Of a stretch of DNA of 64,000 nucleotides, positions 56,338 to 64,000 are shown one piece after another (the first letter of the stretch is position 1; every line of letters begins with the position of its first letter). The notes under the pieces are model-generated. The model did no database searches. It saw nothing but the letters and a program-made list of their open reading frames with translations, and had not been told where the DNA came from. Where the stretch lies: positions 14,178,205 through 14,242,204 of the forward strand of contig OX387184.1 of assembly GCA_947561395.2 (NCBI GenBank), read 5' to 3'. This DNA comes from Buxus sempervirens (Eukaryota > Streptophyta > Magnoliopsida > Buxales > Buxaceae). Position numbers and translations under genes: made by a program.

Positions 56338-59300
56338 ATGGCGGACTCCGTGGGTGGGTCTCTTGACTTCTGCTCCTTTAAGTTATCCAGGTTTCATATT
56401 CTCTCTCATTCCTGCAGCATATCTCCGAAACCGTTCGGCGGTATAACCCGAATTCCTCCAGTTCTCCGATCTCCGAAGCCAAGATTATCTAAACAGCTTG
56501 TCGTAAAACAATCTCCGCCGACGACATCCTCACCGGACCCTGTTTCTTCTGACTTTGATCTCATTTCGACTACTGGTACGCCGTTTCTCTAGGAGCCTAA
56601 TCTTCCTGTTTTTTTCCCGAATTCTGTTTAATTTGTTGAAGATTTCGTGTTGTTGGTGGTTATCTTTGTGATTGGATGTTAATCTTACACCAGTACAATT
56701 GTGCATTTCTTGTTGCCTTTTTATTTTGTGCGTTTTTGGTGGTTTCGTCAGAGCACCGGGATGGAAGCATTGTTTTCCATTTTGGAAACGCGACGGGGAA
56801 GAGTAGGGACGTTGAGCACCAAGAAAAGAGTGATTTAGAAGAAGGTGTCAAGGTCGAACGATCCTCTTGTGTTGAGGAGACAGGTGAACCTTCCAGTAAC
56901 GTAGTTGCAGAGAAGACAGAGCTATCTGAAGGCGGTGTTAGTTCTGTAAATATACATAGGAAATTGGAAACTGTGGGTCTTTCGGATTTTGATCGTGAAA
57001 CAGAGATGAGTTCTAGGGAATTCGGCGGAACTCCGGAGAAGAAAGATTGTTATGACGCAGGGAAAGAACACGGAAATGGCTCAACTTCTGTAATTGGCCT
57101 TGTTGACGATATGCCTCTGCTTCGAGGAGATGAACGCAATTTTGAGAATAGTGGTAACGTTATTGAAGCCGCACATGACCAGAAATTGGAATCATATGAG
57201 AGGCTGGAAGATCCTGAGGGAGTAAAAGTTCCCGTTATTAAGATTCCTTACACCATTTTGGATATCCAAAAAAGTGAAGCAGATTATGAAGACGCATATT
57301 CCACCAGAGTCGTACTTCCTTCAACTCGAGATCCTGACTCTGTTCTTGATGCAGAAACCACAACTGAGTCTGAGGAAGATTCCGAACTGAAGGATAATGA
57401 TAAAATTATTACTCCACAGCCTGATAATGATTTTGACATTCGAAGTAATTATTCCTCTATGGATGATTTTGACAATACGACGATGGATGAAATTATGTCT
57501 CCTACCACTGCTCTAGAGATGGATGATATTCCTGACATAGAGAAGATTAATGCCTCTGAGGGAGTCAAGAATGAGGATGAAACTACTCTACTCTCAATTT
57601 CTAACGATTCCAACTCTCTTCTGAAAGTACCTGGTGTTTCTTCCTCTGATACTAAATTTGAAGACAAAACTGAAGATGTGCCTTTGACTTCTGCTACTGA
57701 GATCAATTCTGTTATTGGAAATAGTGATGCTTTTAAGGGTTATGGCAGGGAAGATATTAAGGTTGAAACAACATATCTATCTGCTTCGTATGAAGACAGG
57801 AGTTATCCCATTGACGAAGATAGTGAGAAAGGCCCTATGTCTATTTCTGCAGAGCTTGACTCAACTCTGGAGGGGGCAACAAGTCATAACATTGTGGAAG
57901 ATAATGTGACCATAGATAAAATTGAAAGCTCACGAATGGTGAGCCGTAATTTCTTTCTCATGCTTACTAAGTTTTACTCTTGAAGAATATGGTTAATTAT
58001 CATAGCTTGATGCCTTATTGTCTCAAGAGTTTAAGTCCGGGGTGCTGACATTTATGATCTGATAGTATGGTGAAAAGTAGCTAATCATAGCAAGAGGCAC
58101 CGAATATAATGTAAAATATACAGGAAAAGAATAAATGTGATCCTGGACTAGTTCAAATATTTAATCCATGGTCCCATGGAACTTGCTGAATATTTCTGGT
58201 CATTTTTAAGGAAATGGAGATCTATGCAATTAGTTCTAGTTTTAGAAGTTTTGTATCTGGGCTTTTCTTCAGTGATCATGAGCAAAGAGGCATTATATTG
58301 TGTGTGTTGATGGTGCATGTAGCATAATTAGTGCACCCTCTTGATATTTTCATGAATTTTCTAATTCTAATCTCTAATTTTTAACTGTAGGAAATAATTT
58401 ATACATCAATAGATAATCTATGTATGATTTGTATCAATAGGAAAATAATAGTTTTGTTCCTAGTGTGGGATAAAGAAGTCTAGTGACTTAAATTAATTTA
58501 AAATTATGTTTGGGGTTTTTTTGTTGTTGGGGAATTTAGTCCAATGTGCTAAATCAAAATTAATTATTTTATTAAATAAAAGTGGTGAGACTTTTAATGA
58601 TTTTGAATTATTTAGTTTTTTTAGGAATATATTTAGGTTGTTGGAGAATTTATTCCACTATGCTAAATTAAAATAAATTCATATTTCTAGTAAGTTATAG
58701 AATTAATATCATAAAATTTTTAATGAGCTTGAAATATTTAGGTTTGTTTTAAGTTTATATTTTTTATGGGTTATTTTAGGATTCTATTTAAATTTTTTTT
58801 TAATATTTGGTTACTGATAATTCATGAAATTGACAAATGAAAATTAATGAAGAAAAAACCTTTAAAAAGGCTATTATTTATCTTACTTACTGAAACTTTA
58901 AGAAAGGCTCTTATTTACTTTAAAACTTTAAAGAAGACTGGGTCTCGTAGGATCATCTATTGGTCTTATGGTAAATGCCTCAGATTTCCAACATGAGAAT
59001 GTTAGAATTTGAGTGCAATCACTTGCGCACAAATATGATGAAGTCACTTTGCCTGCTCTACCCCTTTTGAGACCCTTCTTCTTTAGTGAGGCCAACACCA
59101 GTTTGTAGTCCTTTATGGGTCCCATTGGATATAGTTTATCTATGTATGTGGTTTGTAATATATTAATTCCTTTTTGAATCTAATTCCATGTAATTCAAAT
59201 TATGTCCTAAATGAGTTGGGTGTGTATCCCATAATTCTTTTTAATTCTTTTGGAAACTGCTCAAACATTTGAAGTCTATTTATTAAAGAAAAAATATGTG

Positions 59301-62300
59301 AATATTCCAGGACAAATATTAAGAAGGATAAAAATGTTCCATACAAGAAAAATAAAGATAAAAATGTATAAACATTAAATGCAAAAACTTCTTTCATTTG
59401 TTATGGCTTTGAAAAGCTAATCATTTGTTTTAGATATTGTTTTATATTTATGTAATTAAAGTGATTTGTATGTTTCTATTCTTTGTAGCTAGAAAATATT
59501 TAACCTTCCTCAAAATTTCAGATGGAAAAAACTGGAGTTGATGAACAAACTAGTTATAGTCTGGAAGCAGGTGACAATTTGGTAGAGCTGCAAGGATTTG
59601 ACACCACTTCTAGTCTGAATGGGTATAGCACTTCCCCTTTCTCTCATTAAGATGGTTTCCATTCACACAAAAATTTGGCAAAAATAGGTTAACAGGATTA
59701 CTATCTGTCTTTAGAGTGTCTTTCTATGAAATGTGTTTACAATATATATCTACAGTATTTATTACATTGTATCTTTGCATATGTTAATTTCGTCCATACT
59801 CTTTTTCCTTCCAGATACCTTAACGTTTACTAATACTGTATTTCCTATCTAAATTAAAATTTATAGTGTATTATTTGTTCTCTCTCTCTCTATGTGTGTG
59901 TGTGCGTGTGTGTGGGGTTTTCAGATAATCATTTCATCTGTCTCTTATTCTAGTGTACTATATTTATAAAACAGGGGCAAAGAAATCTTGAGACCTGAGC
60001 TTTTCCTATCATCTGGAGCTGCTATGTTGGCGCATCCTTCGAAGGTATCTCAACATGTAAATTTAAGCTTTGTCTTGGTTGTGTTCCCCCTTAATTTAAA
60101 GGAATACATGCTTGTAGAATCCTTCAAAATTTAATGGACTACTCAGCTGCTAAAAAAAATATGGATTTCAGTAGGAGAAAAGCTGGAATTATTTGTATAT
60201 GTTTCCAGGAATTTTATTTGACATTAATGGAATGATCTTAACCAAATGTCCCAAGGGATACATCCATGAGGGAAAAAAGAAAAGAAAAGACAATGCTGCC
60301 TTAAGACCCTTAATAGAGAACTCGATAAAAATTGAGTGTTGAAGTTCCTCCAATACTCTATTTATCTGTTTGAAGGTTTAGTCTAGCCATCAAAGTGCTG
60401 TTTACGATCATAGCTAAGGTTGCTCATGTTTAGCTTTCCATGTGAGGAATGTATTTATGTTTAAAGCCTTTGTAATTGCTACCCACTATCTAACTACTAT
60501 AAGTCCCATCAATATCTCATGTTTCATTCTTCAATTCAAGTATGCACATGTCGCAAATAAATTGTGGAACTTGCCAGGCAAAATCAAATAAAAATTAGGA
60601 CATGAAAATTTTCCCACAAAATCTTGTCTATTTTGAGTTAATCAAGTCTTATGTTGTTTCAGTCTTCTATCGTTATGGCTTGTTCTTTTTTAATTACAAT
60701 TTTCCATTTTCATGCTTGATGCCCTGAATATTTTATCTGAACAGGTATAGAATTTGGAGATACTTTGCGCCGGGGGGGGGGGGGGGGGGGGGGTGTGTGT
60801 GGTGTGTGTGTGTGTGTGTGTGTTTAAGCTTGGCTAACTTGTATTGAGCTAGCTCAACCTAGTCATTAAGTCAGTCTGGGTCAAATTTCCATTTTCCATG
60901 TTTCAATGGTTGAAGAATGGGAGTTGAAAATGAATTTAGAGAAAATTGCTCTAGAAATAGATGGAGTCTCTTCCTTATCAATGATTTTTGGCTGATCAGA
61001 TTTGAGGTCTCCTCCTAAAAGACGGTAATGAAATAAAAAGTTATCAAAGCCTGATTTAACTTTAGAAATAGTTGATTAGATTATGACCTTATGTGGGAAG
61101 CAATGTTGGGAAAATGGGGCTAAAAGATGGGCTTTTCTTTTATGGCTTTTTGCATCCATATCCTTACATTATGTCATATTTGCGTCTATCCTCTTGTTAT
61201 TTATTTATATTTGTACCCCTCCATTTAGCATAATCATTGCAGTCGTACCCCAATATTAAAATCTGTTACCTTTTATTGTTTATTTTGTTAAATGACTAAA
61301 TTAGCTTTATATAAAGTTGAAAATATTTTGAATTTAGCCCTCCTATATTGTCTTATATTTCATTGTATTATTATATTTATTGCGTTTACACCTTAAGTCA
61401 TTGATATTAATTTGCTGAGTTGATAATTATTCATTGGAATTTGCTTAACCATATAGTCATTTAGCTATTTAATATTTTTTTTTATTATAAAAGGTTATTT
61501 AGCTATTTAATGAAAATAAATAATAAAAGTTAACGGAATTTAACATCAAGGTTACAGCTATAGTGATTATGTTAAATGGAAGGGTACATATACAAAAACT
61601 AAAAACAAGAGGATATAGATGCAAATATATCATAATGTAGTAGGGGTATGGATGCAAAAAGCCCTTTTCTTTATGTGTGTTTGATGGTGAAGATAGGGAG
61701 AGGCAACTTTTCATTCCAACTCTTATAAACTCATTTCTTACTCAAATATATTATCATACACATTTGGACAAGCTATGTTACTGGCACTTGCTTATGATTG
61801 GACTATTGGAGTGACAACTATAAAGTCTAAACTGTCTATAAATCTGTATGATTGTGTCTCATCCTTTTTATTTTACTTTTTAAATTATTGGTTGTTGATT
61901 TATTTCATTGTTTAATAAATTATTTTGGATTTAGATATAGTGATTGAATTATCCTAAATGTTATGTTATCATATTTGTTGCTTGACAACATGTAGTTTGT
62001 GTTTGCAACTTACTTATGATACATTGTTCTTATTCGATAATTTAATGTCTCAGTTTGCAACAATCCTTTTCTTTAGCATATCCTCCTGTTCAACTGAAGT
62101 TTTTGACATTTAACTATTAAACCAGAAATGGGTATATTTTCCTACGAAATTAAGATCTTGCTTTTTCAATCAAAGGGAAAAAGTGTAGAAGGTTTGTTGT
62201 GGCTAAATATGGTAGCAGTGCCAGAGATTGGGATGCAGATCTTTTATAGGTTCATATGGGATGACCTTTTTGAATGATTTTATCTTGTAGCAGACTTGTT

Positions 62301-63832
62301 TAGAAAAGGTTTACAGTTCAGAGTGAAAAATTGTTCGAGGATGAGTTTGGGACGATGCATGTATGGGGGGTTGTTTTGTTAATGGAGATTTTTTCAGAAT
62401 TACTTGACGGGCTTTGATTAAGTGGTCTTGGATTAGTGAACTCAATATAGTATCTTTACTTTCTTTGTTCAATTTAAACAGGTGTGGCCAGTGGAAAATT
62501 TTCAGCTTAGTTCATCCTTTTAGCTCCTTTATCAGGATGTTGCTTCTTTTGTACCTACTAAGTTGACTTGGAAATAATGGAAAGAAAAGGGCTCTTTTAC
62601 TTTCTTTTCATTGGTTCTCCACCTTACCAGACTTGGTCTTAGGATTTTATGGAAAAGTTTTTTTTGTTCTTAAAAAAAAATCATATTGATATATCATGTT
62701 AAAAATTAAGGTGGTGCAATTGCCCCATACTGCCCCGTTGCTACTCCTTTGCATGTCCAATGAAGAATGATACATAAACTTCCTAGTTTATTGTTTAAAA
62801 TAAAATTTCTTGGTTTCTATTCGAGTGTTGGTTTTTTGTTCTTGAGACATTACTGAAGAGAAGATTTGGAAGTCATGGGAGAGTGAGAGCATGTCATGTA
62901 TAGGCAGAATTTATAATTACTAATTTTGATTTGAAATCTTTAACTTCATTGTTGAGTATTCTTTCTATCATTGCTAGACAATTAATCTGAATATGTTAAC
63001 TGCCCTATGATATTTCATTGCACAATCATTTGCCACGGAATGTATTTTTCCAAGTTAGTGATTCTTAGATTAATAATGCCAGGCATTTACAGGTGGAGAA
63101 GATGCTTATTTTATAGCTTGTCAAAACTGGTTAGGCGTGGCTGATGGAGTTGGTCAGTGGTCATTTGAAGGTATTCCTGTAAAATAATATTTTCTTACAT
63201 GGATCAATATACTTATGAAAATACCTGGGGAAGGTTATCTGTTGGAACTGCTGTTTGCCTATGAGAGCACTTGGAATATCTTGAAGTGGAAAATATAAAC
63301 TACTGTGTGTGCATGTATGCTTGGGCATGTTGTGTTTCGGGGAGGTGTGCATAGAACTTTCTCCATCTTACAAGTAGCTGTAATCCCCATTGAATTCTGC
63401 AACATATAAGTGGATCAGAATTATTCCTGTTCTTCCAAGTACAAAGGGGCATCTGTTTATTACTGACCAATATTTACTAATGGGTTGATCCCTTTGTTCC
63501 TCGAAGTACAAAGGGACATCTGCATAACTTTTCAGATAGGAAATAGACTCTTTGCTGGGGTTGGAGAATTCCTTTTGTTGAAACAATGAAGAGTAGCACT
63601 AATACTGTGTGTCACTGCAATAGTCATTCCAGATTGAACCACATATGAATTTGTTATTTCAGGGATTAATGCAGGACTATATGCTCAAGAACTAATGCAG
63701 AACTGTAAAAATATTTTGTCTGAATGTGAAAGGATTCCAGTAGCTGAGCCAGGCCAAATTCTTATCCAAAGTGCTTCAAAAGCACATTCTCCTGGTTCAT
63801 CTACGGTGTTGGTTGCTTGCTTTGATGGTCAG
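56338..63832 (+). CDS. PP2C-family protein phosphatase with long N-terminal extension, partial
   Basis: Six exons are in the window: 56338-56575, 56752-57938, 59522-59622, 59975-60044, 63083-63170 and 63663-63832. All introns are GT-AG and phases join; 618 residues are encoded before the right edge, and more exons must follow. Residues 1-60 are Ser/Arg/Pro-rich, like a chloroplast transit peptide. Residues about 80-475 (exon 2) are acidic and low in complexity. The phosphatase domain starts at about 533: [40 protein letters not shown], then [21 protein letters not shown] and ADGVG correspond to the metal-binding Asp motifs of this PP2C subgroup. The layout resembles Arabidopsis At4g33500 (PP2C 62), from memory. 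Substrate unknown. Confidence 0.88.
57939..59521. other. PP2C intron 2
   Basis: 1583 bp, AT-rich. It contains an imperfect duplication: GTTGTTGGGGAATTTAGTCC near 58522 and GTTGTTGGAGAATTTATTCC near 58637, each followed by a related ~90-bp stretch. Confidence 0.5.
60772..60823. repeat. G22 run with GT microsatellite
   Basis: Twenty-two G (60772-60793) followed by about 15 GT units with one interruption. Intronic. Confidence 0.9.
61141..61663. mobile_element. Mutator-like MITE in PP2C intron 4
   Basis: A perfect 9-bp TSD CTTTTCTTT flanks it (61132-61140 and 61664-61672). Ends are GGCTTTTTGCATCCATA and TATGGATGCAAAAAGCC, with inverted similarity for about 110 bp (ACATTATG, TTTGCATCTAT, CCTCTTGTT, TACCCTTCCATTTA). 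Nine-base targets and long inverted repeats fit Mutator-like MITEs. No coding capacity. Confidence 0.8.
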
Positions 63833-64000
63833 GTATGTTCTTTGGGCATTTCATCCCTTGCATTTAACCCTGCATGGTTAAATTGTGCATCAAGGTTGTT
63901 CACTGCAAGTACCGCCTTGTCCAGTAATCAATTTTCCCCAAACATAATCATCCGTAAATCTCTGATTATCAGCATAGCTTGAAGATGAGCTGAATGTTAA
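63833..64000. other. PP2C intron 6, cut by the window edge
   Basis: It starts with GTATGTTC after exon 6. The remaining exons lie outside the window. Confidence 0.7.

Larger units (their letters stand above)
60045..63082. other. PP2C intron 4
   Basis: 3038 bp, the longest intron in the gene. It holds a 22-base G run with an adjoining GT microsatellite (60772-60823) and a Mutator-like MITE (61141-61663). No other coding sequence is recognised. Confidence 0.6.

Noticed and set aside
55907-56446. 179-codon plus-strand frame overlapping the PP2C start
   Set aside because: It is in a different frame from PP2C exon 1, has no motif, and is best explained as chance in a GC-richer promoter/5' UTR.

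Overview
The window is nuclear DNA from a flowering plant. It has intron-containing genes with GT-AG introns, a light-harvesting gene of photosystem II, plant-only families (SOSEKI, FLZ zinc finger, Ole e 1) and dense plant-type transposons: hAT, PIF/Harbinger, Mutator-like, LINE, SINE, TRIM and a long LTR element. The species cannot be fixed from the sequence. A eudicot or magnoliid is an inference from gene structure and base composition.

Layout. Five genes could be modelled with consistent splice phases: an Ole e 1-like secreted protein (4031-5160, minus), a SOSEKI polarity protein (8750-10226, minus), an FLZ zinc-finger protein (24066-24951, plus), LHCB6/CP24 (34955-35862, minus) and the first six exons of a PP2C phosphatase that runs off the right edge (56338-63832, plus). 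Two decayed genes lie side by side around 16.7-18.8 kb: a hyccin-like fragment with stop codons and an unknown glycine/phenylalanine/glutamate-rich repeat gene with a frameshift and a stop.

Most of the rest is mobile DNA, and many elements can be delimited exactly by target-site duplications (TSDs): a PIF/Harbinger relic with a hAT MITE inside it (1171-2374), a 315-bp TRIM (2601-2915), several MITEs, a 5'-truncated LINE (11065-11683), a complete 3.3-kb hAT element with a broken transposase (28406-31710) and a shorter relative in the LHCB6 upstream region (36160-37338), a LINE 3' end with an open 503-codon frame (about 32239-33782), a truncated SINE (34437-34591), and a LINE (38226-54396) split by a 12.6-kb LTR retrotransposon (41650-54292).

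The most remarkable object is that LTR element. Its two 1.8-kb LTRs are almost identical, it carries gag but no recognisable pol, and its 4-kb leader contains about 53 tandem units, each predicted to fold into a short hairpin. The stems come in four sequence classes that differ by compensatory changes while the loop stays nearly constant. A consensus splice donor in the LTR and a strong acceptor just before gag suggest that this array is removed from gag mRNA as an intron. A second family of dyad-symmetric motifs occurs in both the LTR and the leader.

The Ole e 1-like and SOSEKI genes lie on the same strand 3.6 kb apart, in the relative order of DOWNSTREAM OF FLC and UPSTREAM OF FLC in Arabidopsis, but no MADS-box gene is visible between them.
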